Shown piece after piece: positions 8,210 through 17,827 of a stretch of 64,000 nucleotides of DNA. Position 1 is the first letter of the stretch. Each line of letters opens with the position of its first letter. This stretch comes from Pseudomonas sp. P818. Its GTDB lineage: Bacteria; Pseudomonadota; Gammaproteobacteria; Pseudomonadales; Pseudomonadaceae. Below the pieces are notes generated by a model. The model was not told the DNA's origin and did no database searches. It saw only the letters and a list, made by a program, of their open reading frames with translations. Made by a program: the position numbers and the translations under genes. The stretch covers positions 62,001-126,000 of the forward strand of contig NZ_ATKM01000006.1 of the NCBI RefSeq assembly GCF_000418555.1, given 5' to 3'.

Positions 8210-8464
8210 ATGGTTGAGCAAAGTGAACTGAATCGCCTGTTCTGGCATAGTCGTCGTGGCATGCTGGAGCTGGACGTACTGCTGGTGCCTTTCGTCCAGG
8301 AGGTATACCCGACCCTGGATGCCGACAACCAGGCGCGTTACCGCAAGCTGCTGGAGTGCGAGGATCAGGACATGTTCGGCTGGTTCATGCAGCGTGGCGA
8401 ACCCGAGGATGCCGACCTGCGCCACATCGTGCGCATGATCCTGGATCGTGTCCAACCCAAGTGA
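8210..8464 (+). CDS. sdhE: SdhE, FAD assembly factor of succinate dehydrogenase
   Basis: Small five-helix protein of 84 residues (formerly YgfY) that helps attach FAD covalently to SdhA and FrdA. The signature [11 protein letters not shown], which includes the RGxxE motif needed for flavinylation, is at about residues 14-24. The C-terminal part holds the usual [14 protein letters not shown] stretch. The gene overlaps ygfX by 17 bases, as in many gamma-proteobacteria. nadB, also a flavoprotein, follows in the opposite direction. Confidence 0.94.
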   Translation: MVEQSELNRLFWHSRRGMLELDVLLVPFVQEVYPTLDADNQARYRKLLECEDQDMFGWFMQRGEPEDADLRHIVRMILDRVQPK

Positions 8465-8915
8465 CGTCTTTGAGAGTCGTTGGCAGCCATCACGCTGGTT
8501 GTTGAGGCTCTATCTGTCGGTCCTGGCGCTGGCTCTGCTGGCGCCCTGGCTGGCCAACATTCCCTTCTGGCTGAAACTGCTTTCACCTCTGCCATGCCTG
8601 GCGCACGCCGTCTGGGTGCTGCCGCGGCACGTTCTGCTGACGGCACCACAGGCCGTTACCGGTTTGCGTCGTGATGCGTTCGGCTGGCATCTGTACAGCG
8701 CCGCCAACGGTTGGCAAGCGGTGCAGTTACGCCCGGACAGTCTGGCTTTACCGCTTGTGGTCGTGCTGCGCTATCGCATGCCGGGCCAGCGTTTCAGCCG
8801 CGGACTATGCATCGCGCGTGACGCGCTGGCGCCCGAACAGCATCGGCGCCTGCGCTTGCGCTTGAAGTTCAGTCGGCGGCGCTGGGCTGAGCCGGGGGCG
8901 TCGGCACCAGAATAG
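8448..8915 (+). CDS. YgfX/CptA-like membrane protein
   Basis: 155 residues, with a GTG start inside the 3' end of sdhE. Two adjacent transmembrane segments are visible at about residues 18-36 and 40-58, followed by a basic cytoplasmic tail rich in arginine. This is the YgfX layout: a partner gene of sdhE, in E. coli proposed as a toxin acting on cell-division and cytoskeletal proteins, though that toxin role is disputed. The last 47 bases lie inside the 3' end of convergent nadB, coding on both strands. Confidence 0.82.
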   Translation: MSNPSDVFESRWQPSRWLLRLYLSVLALALLAPWLANIPFWLKLLSPLPCLAHAVWVLPRHVLLTAPQAVTGLRRDAFGWHLYSAANGWQAVQLRPDSLALPLVVVLRYRMPGQRFSRGLCIARDALAPEQHRRLRLRLKFSRRRWAEPGASAPE

Positions 8916-10500
8916 TGTCACGGGCTTCGGCCAGTTGCTCGGGATAATCGAGGGTGTAGTGCAGGCCGCGACTTTCATGGCGCTGCATGGCCGAACGAAT
9001 CATCAGCTCGGCGACCAGCGCCAGGTTGCGCAGCTCGATCAGGTCGCGACTGACCTTGTAGTTGGAATAGAACTCGTCGATTTCGTCCAGTAGCAGGCGT
9101 ACGCGATGCTGCGCGCGCTGCAGGCGCTTGTTGGTCCTGACGATACCGACGTAGTCCCACATGAAACGCCTCAGCTCGTCCCAGTTGTGGGCGATGATCA
9201 CGTCCTCGTCGGAGTCGGTCACCTGGCTGGCATCCCAGCAGGGCAGGTCGATCGGCATGTCCACCGCATCGAGTTGGGCGACGATGTCGGCACAGGCCGA
9301 GCGGGCGTAAACGAAGCACTCCAGCAGCGAGTTGCTGGCCATGCGGTTGGCGCCATGCAGGCCGGTGAAGCTGGTCTCGCCGATGGCATACAGCCCGGGC
9401 ACGTCGGTACGCCCATGCTGATCGACCACCACACCGCCACAGGTGTAATGGGCGGCGGGCACTACCGGGATGGGCTGTTTGGTGATGTCGATGCCAAAGC
9501 CCAGGCAGCGTTCGTAGACAGTGGGGAAATGACTCTTGATGAATTCGGCCGGCTTGTGGCTGATGTCCAGATAGACGCAGTCGATCCCCAGACGCTTCAT
9601 CTCATGGTCGATGGCGCGGGCGACGATATCGCGCGGTGCCAGTTCGGCGCGCTCATCGAAGCGCTGCATGAAGCGTTCGCCATTGGGCAGCTTGAGCAGG
9701 CCGCCTTCGCCGCGCACGGCTTCGGTGACGAGGAAGCTCTTGGCCTGCGGGTGATACAGGCAGGTGGGGTGGAACTGGTTGAACTCCAGGTTGCCGACGC
9801 GGCAGCCCGCACGCCACGCCATGGCAATGCCGTCGCCACAGGCACCGTCCGGGTTGCTGGTATAGAGATAGACCTTGGCGGCGCCGCCAGTGGCGAGAAT
9901 CACGAAGCGCGCGCTGAAGGTGTCGACTTCGCCGCAGGCCCGATCCAGCACATAGGCGCCCAGGCAGCGCTCGCCCTCCAGGCCGAGCTTGCGTTCGGTA
10001 ATCAGGTCTACGGCGACGCGCTGCTCCAGCAACTCGATATTCGAGCGCTGCCTGGCCTGTTCCAGCAGCGTATTGAAGATCGCTGCGCCGGTGGCATCGG
10101 CGGCGTGGATGATGCGCCGATGGCTGTGGCCGCCCTCGCGGGTCAGGTGAAACTCGAATCCGCCGTCTTCGCGCGCCGTTTCATCGTCACGGGTAAAGGG
10201 CACGCCCTGATCGATCAGCCACTGGATGGCTTCGCGGCTGTGTTCTACCGTGAAGCGCACGGCGTCTTCGCGGCACAGTCCGGCACCGGCATCGAGGGTG
10301 TCGGCGACATGGGATTCGACCGTGTCGGTGTCGTCCAGCACGGCTGCCACACCACCTTGCGCCCAGTAGGTCGAGCCATTGGCCAGGTTGCCTTTGCTCA
10401 GGACTGCGATGCGCAAGTGGCTGGGTAGGGTAAGGGCGAGGGTCAAGCCGGCAGCGCCGCTGCCGATGACCAGAACATCGTGCTGGAAGTGGTGGCTCAT
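8869..10500 (-). CDS. nadB: NadB, L-aspartate oxidase
   Basis: Flavoenzyme of 543 residues that oxidises L-aspartate to iminoaspartate, the first step of de novo NAD synthesis. The FAD-binding [11 protein letters not shown] is at the N terminus, followed by [12 protein letters not shown], the active-site region [13 protein letters not shown], and a C-terminal helical domain with RDLIELRNL, all typical of the succinate dehydrogenase flavoprotein superfamily. Length equals other NadB proteins. It lies upstream of algU on the other strand, the classical Pseudomonas order. Its 3' end overlaps ygfX by 47 bases tail to tail. Confidence 0.95.
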   Translation of the reverse strand: MSHHFQHDVLVIGSGAAGLTLALTLPSHLRIAVLSKGNLANGSTYWAQGGVAAVLDDTDTVESHVADTLDAGAGLCREDAVRFTVEHSREAIQWLIDQGVPFTRDDETAREDGGFEFHLTREGGHSHRRIIHAADATGAAIFNTLLEQARQRSNIELLEQRVAVDLITERKLGLEGERCLGAYVLDRACGEVDTFSARFVILATGGAAKVYLYTSNPDGACGDGIAMAWRAGCRVGNLEFNQFHPTCLYHPQAKSFLVTEAVRGEGGLLKLPNGERFMQRFDERAELAPRDIVARAIDHEMKRLGIDCVYLDISHKPAEFIKSHFPTVYERCLGFGIDITKQPIPVVPAAHYTCGGVVVDQHGRTDVPGLYAIGETSFTGLHGANRMASNSLLECFVYARSACADIVAQLDAVDMPIDLPCWDASQVTDSDEDVIIAHNWDELRRFMWDYVGIVRTNKRLQRAQHRVRLLLDEIDEFYSNYKVSRDLIELRNLALVAELMIRSAMQRHESRGLHYTLDYPEQLAEARDTILVPTPPAQPSAAD

Positions 10501-10586
10501 GTCCGAGTTCCGCGTGAAAGCGAGCCCTAGTATATAGAGAGGGGCAGCGGCACAATAGGTGGCTTATGACCGACCGCCGTGCTCGG

Positions 10587-10613
10587 GAACTTTTTTAGTC
10601 TCTAAGGTTCCAT
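10587..10613 (+). promoter_or_regulatory. Candidate distal AlgU-type promoter
   Basis: GAACTT, a 16-base spacer and TCCAT resemble the AlgU/sigma-E consensus (GAACTT, 16-17 bases, TCtgA). It lies about 250 bases before algU. The -10 match is only partial. Confidence 0.45.
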
Positions 10614-10780
10614 AGAGGGTCGCCCATATAAGGGAGAGCGCTTGCGCGTGCCTGCATCTGAAGTCAGCGAAGGGTGTGGAAATGAGCGGCGATAAGATTA
10701 TTTGCCGGAGCGAAGAGGTTTCGCTGCGGCCATTCCAGGCAGAGGGAAGAAAACTCTGCAGGAAGCTTGCTTGGAGGGGA

Positions 10781-10807
10781 GAACTTTTGCGTAAGACCCG
10801 AGTCTAT
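10781..10807 (+). promoter_or_regulatory. AlgU autoregulated promoter of algU-mucABCD
   Basis: GAACTT, a 16-base spacer and TCTAT lie 60 bases before the algU start. The surrounding bases resemble, from memory, the mapped proximal AlgU-dependent promoter of P. aeruginosa algU, so positive autoregulation is likely. Confidence 0.75.
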
Positions 10808-10866
10808 CTTGGCAAGTTGATTCGCTTAAGGGTGCAGACCTCCTCCAGGCTTAATGAGGAGAATGC

Positions 10867-11448
10867 ATGCTAACCCAGGAAGATGATCAGCAGCTGGTCG
10901 AGCGAGTGCAGCGTGGTGACAAGCGTGCCTTCGATCTGTTGGTGCTGAAGTATCAGCACAAGATCCTCGGTCTGATCGTGCGATTCGTGCACGACACTCA
11001 CGAGGCTCAGGATGTTGCTCAGGAGGCGTTCGTAAAAGCCTACCGAGCACTTGGAAACTTTCGCGGTGACAGCGCGTTCTATACCTGGCTGTACCGCATC
11101 GCCATCAACACGGCGAAGAATTATCTGGTGTCCCGCGGTCGGCGGCCGCCAGATAGTGATGTCAGTAGCGATGACGCGGAGTTCTACGATGGCGACCACG
11201 CCCTCAAGGACATCGAGTCACCGGAGCGGGCATTGCTGCGCGACGAGATCGAGGCCACCGTGCATCGAACCATCGCCCAGCTACCGGATGATTTACGCAC
11301 GGCTCTGACTTTGCGTGAATTCGAAGGTCTGAGTTACGAGGACATTGCCAGCGTCATGCAGTGTCCGGTAGGTACGGTGCGTTCGCGGATCTTCCGTGCG
11401 CGTGAGGCAATTGATAAGTCCCTGCAACCTCTGTTGCAGGAAGCCTAA
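10867..11448 (+). CDS. algU: AlgU (RpoE-type) envelope-stress sigma factor
   Basis: ECF sigma factor of 193 residues (sigma-22) that directs the envelope-stress response and, in P. aeruginosa, alginate synthesis. Region 2 shows DAQ-type HEAQDVAQEAFVKAYRAL and the -10 recognition stretch FYTWLYRIAINTAKNYL; region 4 shows LREFEGLSYEDIASVM and PVGTVRSRIFRAREAI. Preceded by GAGGAG six to eight bases from the ATG. First gene of the algU-mucABCD operon; held inactive at the membrane by MucA, encoded 30 bases downstream. Confidence 0.97.
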   Translation: MLTQEDDQQLVERVQRGDKRAFDLLVLKYQHKILGLIVRFVHDTHEAQDVAQEAFVKAYRALGNFRGDSAFYTWLYRIAINTAKNYLVSRGRRPPDSDVSSDDAEFYDGDHALKDIESPERALLRDEIEATVHRTIAQLPDDLRTALTLREFEGLSYEDIASVMQCPVGTVRSRIFRAREAIDKSLQPLLQEA

Positions 11449-11478
11449 GGCAGCGGCGACAGCCAAGAGAGGAACACC

Positions 11479-12051
11479 ATGAGTCGTGAAACCCTGCAGG
11501 AATCGCTGTCCGCGGTGATGGATAACGAAGCGGACGAACTGGAACTGCGGCGTGTGCTCGCAGCCAGCGAGGATGGCGAGCTACGTGGCACCTGGTCGCG
11601 TTACCAGATTGCTCGTGCAGCCATGCACCGTGAGTTGCTGGTACCGCAACTGGACATCGCATCTGCGGTTTCCGCAGCATTGGCTGACGAAGCCGCGCCG
11701 AAGCGCAAGGCGCCGATCTGGCGTAGCGTTGGGCGCGTAGCCGTGGCGGCATCGGTGACGGTTGCCGTGCTGGCTGGGGTGCGTTTCTACAATCAGGACG
11801 ATCTGAGCGGTGCTCAGCTGGCCCAGCAAGATGCTTCTCCGGTACTCTCGGTACCGCAAGTGCAAGGCCCAGCGCTTCTCGCCGGCTATAACAGCAGTGA
11901 GGAAGCCGGTGAGCCTGCCAAGGCTGGCACTGCCAGCTGGCATGAGCAGCGTCTGCCGAACTACCTGCGTCAACATGCACAGGAAGCTGCGATGGGCACC
12001 GGTGAAACCGCTCTGCCTTATGCTCGTGCCGCGAGCCTGGAAAACCGTTAA
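11479..12051 (+). CDS. mucA: MucA, anti-sigma factor of AlgU
   Basis: Inner-membrane anti-sigma factor, 190 residues. The cytoplasmic N terminus (MSRETLQESLSAVMDNEADE) binds AlgU, a single transmembrane helix lies at about 84-104, and the rest is periplasmic, where AlgW cleaves it under stress. The frame is complete with no sign of the truncating changes seen in mucoid clinical strains. It is followed 16 bases later by mucB. Confidence 0.95.
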   Translation: MSRETLQESLSAVMDNEADELELRRVLAASEDGELRGTWSRYQIARAAMHRELLVPQLDIASAVSAALADEAAPKRKAPIWRSVGRVAVAASVTVAVLAGVRFYNQDDLSGAQLAQQDASPVLSVPQVQGPALLAGYNSSEEAGEPAKAGTASWHEQRLPNYLRQHAQEAAMGTGETALPYARAASLENR

Positions 12052-12067
12052 GCGCTTAAGGAGTCAC

Positions 12068-13015
12068 ATGCGCGCGATTCCCCTCTGCCTGATTGGCGGT
12101 CTGCTGGCATTGCCGGTGCAGGCCGCCGAAGTACAGGACTTGCTCGGACGCCTCGCAGCCGCGGAGCGTCAGCAAAGTTTTCAGGGTACGTTCATCTATG
12201 AGCGTAATGGTAGTTTCTCCACCCACGCTGTGTGGCATCGGGTGGAGGAGGGGGGGCAGGTTCGCGAGCGCCTTCTGCAGCTCGATGGCCCGGCGCAGGA
12301 GGTGCTCAAGGTCGATGGTCAGGCACAGTGCGTCAGTGGTGCGCTGGCTGATCAGGTCAGCGAAGGACAGGCCTGGCCTGCCCGTCAACTGGATGCCGCA
12401 CAATTGGGTAACTGGTACGACATTCGCGTTGCCGGTCGGTCACGCATCGCCAATCGAGCGGCGGATGTCTTGCTGCTAGAGCCCAAGGATCAGCACCGCT
12501 ACGGTTTTGAATTGCACTTGGACCGAAAAACCGGTCTGCCACTCAAATCATTGCTGCTGAACGAGCGCGGTCAGCTTCTGGAGCGCTTCCAGTTCGCTCA
12601 GCTGGATACTTCTTCACCCGTCGAAAATGCCATGCAACCGAGTTCGGGCTGTCGTCCTGTGCGTTTTCGTGCTGCCGACAGCATGGTCGAGGGTAGCTGG
12701 CGTTCGGATTGGTTGCCGCCGGGCTTTACCCTCACCACCGCTCAGGTGCGTCGAGATCCCGCCTCCGAAGATGCTGTCACCTACCTGATGTATGGCGACG
12801 GCCTGGCGCGTTTCTCGGTCTTTCTCGAGCCCTTGAAGGGCAGCGTGGTTGAAGATGCGCGCAGTCAGCTGGGGCCGACCGTTGCCGTTTCCCGGCGCAT
12901 GAGCACCGATACCGGTGACGTGATGGTTACCGTGGTCGGTGAAATTCCCCTGGGTACAGCCGAGCGCATTGCGCTGTCCATGCGCGCCGGAGTGCCCGAA
13001 CAGGCCAGCCAATGA
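12068..13015 (+). CDS. mucB: MucB (RseB-type), periplasmic protector of MucA
   Basis: Periplasmic protein of 315 residues with signal peptide MRAIPLCLIGGLLALPVQAAE. It has the two lobes of RseB: an N-terminal LolA-like lipid-sensing domain (FQGTFIYERNGSFSTHAVWH) and a C-terminal domain that contacts MucA (VTYLMYGDGLARFSVF). It shields MucA from proteolysis until lipid or lipopolysaccharide intermediates bind. The start chosen gives the signal peptide; a longer frame reads back through mucA. It overlaps mucC by ATGA. Confidence 0.94.
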   Translation: MRAIPLCLIGGLLALPVQAAEVQDLLGRLAAAERQQSFQGTFIYERNGSFSTHAVWHRVEEGGQVRERLLQLDGPAQEVLKVDGQAQCVSGALADQVSEGQAWPARQLDAAQLGNWYDIRVAGRSRIANRAADVLLLEPKDQHRYGFELHLDRKTGLPLKSLLLNERGQLLERFQFAQLDTSSPVENAMQPSSGCRPVRFRAADSMVEGSWRSDWLPPGFTLTTAQVRRDPASEDAVTYLMYGDGLARFSVFLEPLKGSVVEDARSQLGPTVAVSRRMSTDTGDVMVTVVGEIPLGTAERIALSMRAGVPEQASQ

Positions 13016-13467
13016 TCGAAGAGCAGGGGCGTGTAGTGGCGCTCGAGCCCGGCGCCGTCTGGGTCGAAACGCTACGCAAGAGCACCTGCTCGAGCTGTTC
13101 GGTCAATGCCGCCTGTGGCCAGGGCCTGATGGATCGTCTTGGCGTAGGTCGGCAGCGCGGGTATGTGCGTGCCCTCAGCCAAATGCATCTGGCAGTTGGC
13201 GACACCGTGATCATCGGTGTGCGCGAAGATCTCTTGGTGCGCAGTTCTCTGCTGGTTTATCTGCTTCCGCTTATGGGCTTGTTCGCCGCTGCGTTGCTGG
13301 CGGATGGCCTGGGTTTGCCCGAGTCTCTGGTAATTCTGTCCGGTCTGAGTGGTCTGTTCGCCAGTTGGCTGATGGTTCGCTGGCGCGCTGCTCGGGTTGC
13401 CGAGAACCCCTTATTGCAGCCTGTGGTCCTACGTACGCTGCTGGTGCCTGTGCCAGCGGCGGGTTGA
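13012..13467 (+). CDS. mucC: MucC (RseC-type) membrane protein
   Basis: Membrane protein of 151 residues. The N-terminal cytoplasmic part has the cysteine cluster TCSSCSVNAACG typical of RseC, followed by two transmembrane helices at about 78-98 and 103-123. RseC relatives help reduce SoxR in E. coli; in Pseudomonas MucC modulates AlgU activity to a minor degree. Translation is coupled to mucB by a four-base overlap. Confidence 0.93.
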   Translation: MIEEQGRVVALEPGAVWVETLRKSTCSSCSVNAACGQGLMDRLGVGRQRGYVRALSQMHLAVGDTVIIGVREDLLVRSSLLVYLLPLMGLFAAALLADGLGLPESLVILSGLSGLFASWLMVRWRAARVAENPLLQPVVLRTLLVPVPAAG

Positions 13468-13502
13468 GAGTGTCCGAGTTTTACATGGGGAGTCGTAGTT
13501 CG

Positions 13503-14927
13503 ATGAGAAAACTCAAGTCCATTGCGCCGCTGCTGGCGGTTGCCCTGCTCTGGGGACAGAGCCTGTTGGCCCAGGCCAGCCTGCCTGATTTTACCGATCT
13601 GGTGGAGGAGGCCTCGCCTGCAGTCGTCAATATAAGCACTCGGCAGAAAATGCCCGAGCGCGCCGTTGCCGGTCAGCCGGGCCTGCCTGATCTGGAAGGT
13701 CTGCCGCCGATGTTCCGCGAATTCTTCGAGCGCAGCATTCCGCAGATGCCGCGTAACCCGGGCGGCCGCCAGCGTGAGGCGCAGTCGCTGGGCTCCGGCT
13801 TCATCATCTCGCCGGATGGCTACATCATGACCAACAATCATGTTGTCGCCGATGCCGACGAAATCATCGTGCGCCTGTCCGATCGTAGCGAACTGGAAGC
13901 CAAGCTGATTGGTGCCGATCCGCGCAGCGACGTGGCGCTGCTCAAGGTCGAGGGCAAGGATTTGCCCGTTGTGCGTCTGGGCAAGGCGGATGATCTGAAG
14001 GTTGGCGAGTGGGTGCTGGCCATCGGCTCGCCCTTCGGTTTCGATCACTCGGTGACCGCCGGTATCGTCAGTGCCAAGGGGCGCAACCTGCCGAGCGACA
14101 GCTACGTGCCGTTCATCCAGACCGACGTGGCGATCAACCCCGGTAACTCCGGCGGCCCGCTGTTCAATCTGCAAGGTGAGGTAGTAGGTATCAACTCGCA
14201 GATCTTCACCCGTTCCGGCGGTTTCATGGGGTTGTCCTTCGCCATTCCGATGGAAGTGGCCATGCAGGTGGCCGATCAGCTCAAGGCCGACGGCAAGGTG
14301 ACCCGCGGCTGGCTCGGCGTGGTGATTCAGGAAGTGAACAAGGACCTGGCCGAATCCTTCGGCCTGGACAAGCCGGCCGGCGCACTGGTCGCGCAGGTGC
14401 TGGAAGACGGCCCTGCGGACAAGGGTGGCCTGCAGGTGGGTGATGTGATTCTCAGCCTCAATGGCAAGCCGATCATCATGTCGGCCGATCTGCCGCATCT
14501 GGTCGGCGGACTGAAGCCGGGCGATAAGGCCGAACTGGACATCGTGCGTGACGGTTCGCGCAAGAAGCTCAGTGTCACGGTCGGTACCTTGCCGGAAGAA
14601 GGTCAGGAGCTGGCTTCGTCGGGTTCCGCCCAGGGTGGCGAGCGCAGCAACAATCGTCTGGGCGTGACCGTGGTCGAGCTGACCGCCGAACAGAAGAAGG
14701 GTCTAGACCTGAAAGGCGGCGTGGTGGTCCGTGAGGTGCTCAACGGCCCGGCTGCAATGATCGGTCTGCGGCCGGGTGACGTGATCACTCACCTGAACAA
14801 TCAGGCCATCGACTCCACCAGCACCTTCGCCAAGGTCGCGCAGGAGTTGCCGAAGAATCGTTCGGTATCCATGCGCGTACTGCGTCAGGGGCGTGCCAGC
14901 TTCATTACCTTCAAGCTGGCTGAGTAA
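13503..14927 (+). CDS. mucD: MucD, periplasmic DegP-type serine protease/chaperone
   Basis: HtrA/DegP family protein, 474 residues, with signal peptide MRKLKSIAPLLAVALLWG. The catalytic triad is complete: His113 in TNNHVVAD, Asp143 in RSDVALLKV and Ser216 in NPGNSGGPL. Two PDZ domains follow (about 270-360 and 380-470) with the usual GWLGV and LGVTV openings. It removes misfolded envelope proteins and thereby lowers AlgU signalling. The start at 13503 has GGGGAG ten bases upstream; a frame starting at 12939 runs antisense-like through mucC and is not used. Last gene of the operon, followed by a strong hairpin. Confidence 0.95.
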   Translation: MRKLKSIAPLLAVALLWGQSLLAQASLPDFTDLVEEASPAVVNISTRQKMPERAVAGQPGLPDLEGLPPMFREFFERSIPQMPRNPGGRQREAQSLGSGFIISPDGYIMTNNHVVADADEIIVRLSDRSELEAKLIGADPRSDVALLKVEGKDLPVVRLGKADDLKVGEWVLAIGSPFGFDHSVTAGIVSAKGRNLPSDSYVPFIQTDVAINPGNSGGPLFNLQGEVVGINSQIFTRSGGFMGLSFAIPMEVAMQVADQLKADGKVTRGWLGVVIQEVNKDLAESFGLDKPAGALVAQVLEDGPADKGGLQVGDVILSLNGKPIIMSADLPHLVGGLKPGDKAELDIVRDGSRKKLSVTVGTLPEEGQELASSGSAQGGERSNNRLGVTVVELTAEQKKGLDLKGGVVVREVLNGPAAMIGLRPGDVITHLNNQAIDSTSTFAKVAQELPKNRSVSMRVLRQGRASFITFKLAE

Positions 14928-14940
14928 TCCGGGCAAGACT

Positions 14941-14970
14941 GAAGAGGGGCGCTTTCGAGCGCCCCTCTTC
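14941..14970 (+). terminator. Hairpin after mucD
   Basis: Perfect 13-base arms (GAAGAGGGGCGCT and its complement) closed by a TTCG tetraloop, 13 bases after the mucD stop. There is no clear T-run behind it, so it may act as an RNA 3'-end stabiliser as well as a terminator. Confidence 0.75.
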
Positions 14971-15078
14971 GTATCCGCGCCAATGCTGTGCAGGCGTGAC
15001 GCGGTCATGAGGGATCGGGTACAATCCGCGGCTATTTTCGGCAAGCGTCTTGCCTGCGCCTTCTTTGAGTGTTGATCC

Positions 15079-16878
15079 GTGAGTGACCTGAGTCATATCC
15101 GCAATTTTTCCATCATTGCCCACATCGACCACGGCAAGTCCACCCTGGCTGACCGTTTCATCCAGATGTGTGGCGGCCTCGCCGCACGTGAAATGGAGGC
15201 TCAGGTCCTGGACTCCATGGACCTGGAGCGCGAGCGCGGCATCACCATCAAGGCTCACAGCGTCACCCTTCACTACAAGGCGAAGGACGGCAAGACGTAC
15301 CAACTGAACTTCATCGATACCCCCGGTCACGTGGACTTCACTTACGAAGTTTCACGCTCGCTGGCTGCGTGCGAGGGCGCGCTGCTGGTGGTCGACGCAG
15401 GCCAGGGCGTCGAGGCGCAGTCGGTCGCCAACTGCTACACCGCCATCGAGCAGGGGCTAGAAGTGATGCCCGTGCTGAACAAGATGGACCTGCCCCAGGC
15501 CGACCCGGACCGCGTCAAGGACGAGATCGAGAAGATCATCGGTATCGACGCCACCGACGCCGTGGCTTGCAGTGCCAAGAGCGGCATGGGCGTGGACGAG
15601 GTGCTCGAGCGTCTGGTGCAGACCATTCCTGCTCCCGAAGGTGAGATCGATGCTCCGTTGCAGGCGCTGATCATCGACTCCTGGTTCGACAACTACCTGG
15701 GCGTGGTCTCGCTGGTGCGCGTGCGCCAGGGCCGCGTCAAGAAGGGCGACAAGATTCTGGTCAAGTCCACCGGCAAGGTGCACCTGGTCGACAGCGTCGG
15801 TGTCTTCACCCCGAAACACACCGCCACCGCCGATCTCAAGGCCGGTGAAGTGGGTTTCATCATCGCCAGCATCAAGGACATTCACGGCGCACCGGTCGGT
15901 GACACCCTGACCCTGTCTTCGACGCCCGAAGTGGAAGTGCTGCCGGGCTTCAAGAAGATCCAGCCGCAGGTGTACGCCGGTCTGTTCCCGGTCAGCTCCG
16001 ACGATTTCGAGGACTTCCGCGACGCCCTGCAGAAGCTGACCCTCAATGACTCGTCGCTGCAGTATGCGCCGGAAAGCTCAGACGCCCTGGGCTTCGGCTT
16101 CCGTTGCGGCTTCCTCGGCATGCTGCACATGGAGATCATCCAGGAACGCCTGGAGCGCGAGTACGACCTGGACCTGATCACCACCGCGCCGAGCGTGATC
16201 TACGAGCTCGAGCTCAAGACCGGTGAAACCATCACCGTCGACAACCCGTCCAAGCTGCCGGACGTTTCGTCCGTCGCCGACTTCCGCGAGCCGATCGTCA
16301 CCGCCACCATTCTGGTGCCGCAGGAACATCTGGGTAACGTCATTACCCTGTGCATCGAGAAGCGTGGCGTGCAGCGTGACATGCAGTTCCTCGGTTCCCA
16401 GGTTCAGGTTCGCTACGACCTACCGATGAACGAGGTGGTGCTGGACTTCTTCGATCGTCTGAAGTCGACCAGCCGTGGTTATGCCTCGCTGGACTATCAT
16501 TTCGACCGCTACCAGTCTGCCAACCTGGTCAAGCTGGACGTGCTGATCAACGGCGACAAGGTCGATGCCCTGGCATTGATCGTGCACCGCGACAACGCCG
16601 CCTACAAAGGCCGTGCGTTGACCGAGAAGATGAAGGAACTGATCCCTCGGCAGATGTTCGACGTGGCGATCCAGGCAGCCATTGGCGGCCAGATCATCGC
16701 GCGGACCACTGTCAAGGCGCTCAGAAAGAACGTACTGGCCAAGTGTTACGGTGGCGACGTGAGCCGTAAGAAGAAGCTGCTCGAGAAGCAGAAAGCCGGT
16801 AAGAAACGCATGAAGCAGGTCGGTAACGTGGAGATCCCACAGGAAGCCTTCCTCGCTGTGCTCAGGTTGGATAGCTAA
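15079..16878 (+). CDS. lepA: LepA, elongation factor 4 (ribosomal GTPase)
   Basis: Translational GTPase of 599 residues, the normal LepA length. The G motifs AHIDHGKST (G1), DTPGHVDF (G3) and NKMDLP (G4) are present, and the LepA-specific C-terminal domain ends in a lysine-rich tail ([15 protein letters not shown]). Start is a GTG giving [19 protein letters not shown]. lepB begins six bases downstream, the usual operon. It acts in ribosome biogenesis or translocation quality control. Confidence 0.96.
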   Translation: MSDLSHIRNFSIIAHIDHGKSTLADRFIQMCGGLAAREMEAQVLDSMDLERERGITIKAHSVTLHYKAKDGKTYQLNFIDTPGHVDFTYEVSRSLAACEGALLVVDAGQGVEAQSVANCYTAIEQGLEVMPVLNKMDLPQADPDRVKDEIEKIIGIDATDAVACSAKSGMGVDEVLERLVQTIPAPEGEIDAPLQALIIDSWFDNYLGVVSLVRVRQGRVKKGDKILVKSTGKVHLVDSVGVFTPKHTATADLKAGEVGFIIASIKDIHGAPVGDTLTLSSTPEVEVLPGFKKIQPQVYAGLFPVSSDDFEDFRDALQKLTLNDSSLQYAPESSDALGFGFRCGFLGMLHMEIIQERLEREYDLDLITTAPSVIYELELKTGETITVDNPSKLPDVSSVADFREPIVTATILVPQEHLGNVITLCIEKRGVQRDMQFLGSQVQVRYDLPMNEVVLDFFDRLKSTSRGYASLDYHFDRYQSANLVKLDVLINGDKVDALALIVHRDNAAYKGRALTEKMKELIPRQMFDVAIQAAIGGQIIARTTVKALRKNVLAKCYGGDVSRKKKLLEKQKAGKKRMKQVGNVEIPQEAFLAVLRLDS

Positions 16879-16884
16879 GGCTCT

Positions 16885-17739
16885 ATGTCGATCAATTTCC
16901 CGCTCCTGTTGGTTATCGCGGTCGCCGTTTGCGGCTTCCTGGCCCTGATCGATCTGATTCTGCTGGCTCCGCGCCGCCGTGCGGCGATTGCGGCGTACCA
17001 GGGGCGGGTCGATGATCCGGACGACAGGGTGCTGGAGCGCCTGAGCAAGGAACCCTTGCTGGTCGAGTACGGCAAATCCTTCTTCCCGGTACTGGCCATC
17101 GTGCTGGTGCTGCGCTCGTTTCTGGTCGAGCCGTTCCAGATCCCGTCGGGTTCGATGAAGCCGACCCTGGAAGTGGGCGATTTCATTCTGGTCAACAAGT
17201 TCGCCTACGGCATTCGCCTGCCGGTAATCGACGAGAAGATCATCGAGGTGGACAACCCGCAACGCGGCGATGTGATGGTGTTCCGCTACCCCAGCGATCC
17301 CACCATCAACTACATCAAACGGGTGGTGGGCCTGCCGGGTGATCGCATCGAGTACACCCAGGGCAAGCGTCTGCTGATCAACGGCGAGCCGGTGGCCGAG
17401 AAGTTGGTCGGCGAAGAGCCTGGTAGCCTGGGCGGTGCGATGCTCTATCAGGAGCGTCTGGGTCAGGTCGAGCACACCATCCGCAAGGAAATGACCCGCA
17501 TGCGCCGCGAGCCCGGCGGCCAATGGGTGGTGCCGGAAGGGCACTACTTCATGATGGGCGACAACCGTGACAACTCCAACGACAGCCGTTACTGGCGTGA
17601 TCGTCATATCCCTCAGGAGCTGTGGGGCATGGTCCCTGACGACCATATCGTCGGCAAGGCATTCGCCATCTGGATGAGCTGGCCTGAGCCAAAGACCGGC
17701 AATCTGCCCAACTTCTCGCGTGTCGGCCTGATTCATTGA
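16885..17739 (+). CDS. lepB: LepB, signal peptidase I
   Basis: Inner-membrane serine peptidase of 284 residues that removes Sec and Tat signal peptides. Two N-terminal hydrophobic helices (about 6-28 and 66-82) anchor it. The catalytic dyad is Ser90 in QIPSGSMKPTL and Lys145 in YIKRVVGLPGD, the same numbering as the E. coli enzyme; the box MGDNRDNSNDSRYWG-like region is near residue 230. It follows lepA by six bases. Confidence 0.96.
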   Translation: MSINFPLLLVIAVAVCGFLALIDLILLAPRRRAAIAAYQGRVDDPDDRVLERLSKEPLLVEYGKSFFPVLAIVLVLRSFLVEPFQIPSGSMKPTLEVGDFILVNKFAYGIRLPVIDEKIIEVDNPQRGDVMVFRYPSDPTINYIKRVVGLPGDRIEYTQGKRLLINGEPVAEKLVGEEPGSLGGAMLYQERLGQVEHTIRKEMTRMRREPGGQWVVPEGHYFMMGDNRDNSNDSRYWRDRHIPQELWGMVPDDHIVGKAFAIWMSWPEPKTGNLPNFSRVGLIH

Positions 17740-17827
17740 GCACTGGCGCGCTGCTTTCGTCAGCGCCGCAGGCTATAAATAGTCTGGCCGTCAGGCTTTC
17801 CAACAAGACCGTCTATTGGGGATATAT

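Larger units (their letters stand above)
10501..10866. other. Divergent nadB-algU control region
   Basis: A 366-base gap. It holds the nadB promoter side, two AlgU-type promoters (listed separately) and an A/T-rich stretch after 10670. A 65-codon frame at 10676 overlaps the algU promoter, has no family resemblance and is not called. Confidence 0.6.

Noticed and set aside
8448..8915. SdhE/YgfX as a confirmed toxin-antitoxin pair
   Set aside because: SdhE is a flavinylation factor and the toxin role reported for YgfX in E. coli is disputed; the sequence alone does not support more than a membrane partner protein.
9106..10428. 440-codon plus-strand frame across nadB
   Set aside because: Shadow of nadB; no start signal and no domain.
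10676..10873. 65-codon frame before algU as a leader peptide gene
   Set aside because: It spans the proximal AlgU promoter, so it cannot be read from it, and has no recognisable features.
12939..13502. Long 5' extension of the mucD frame
   Set aside because: It overlaps mucB and mucC, has no family resemblance, and the signal peptide with ribosome site begins at 13503.
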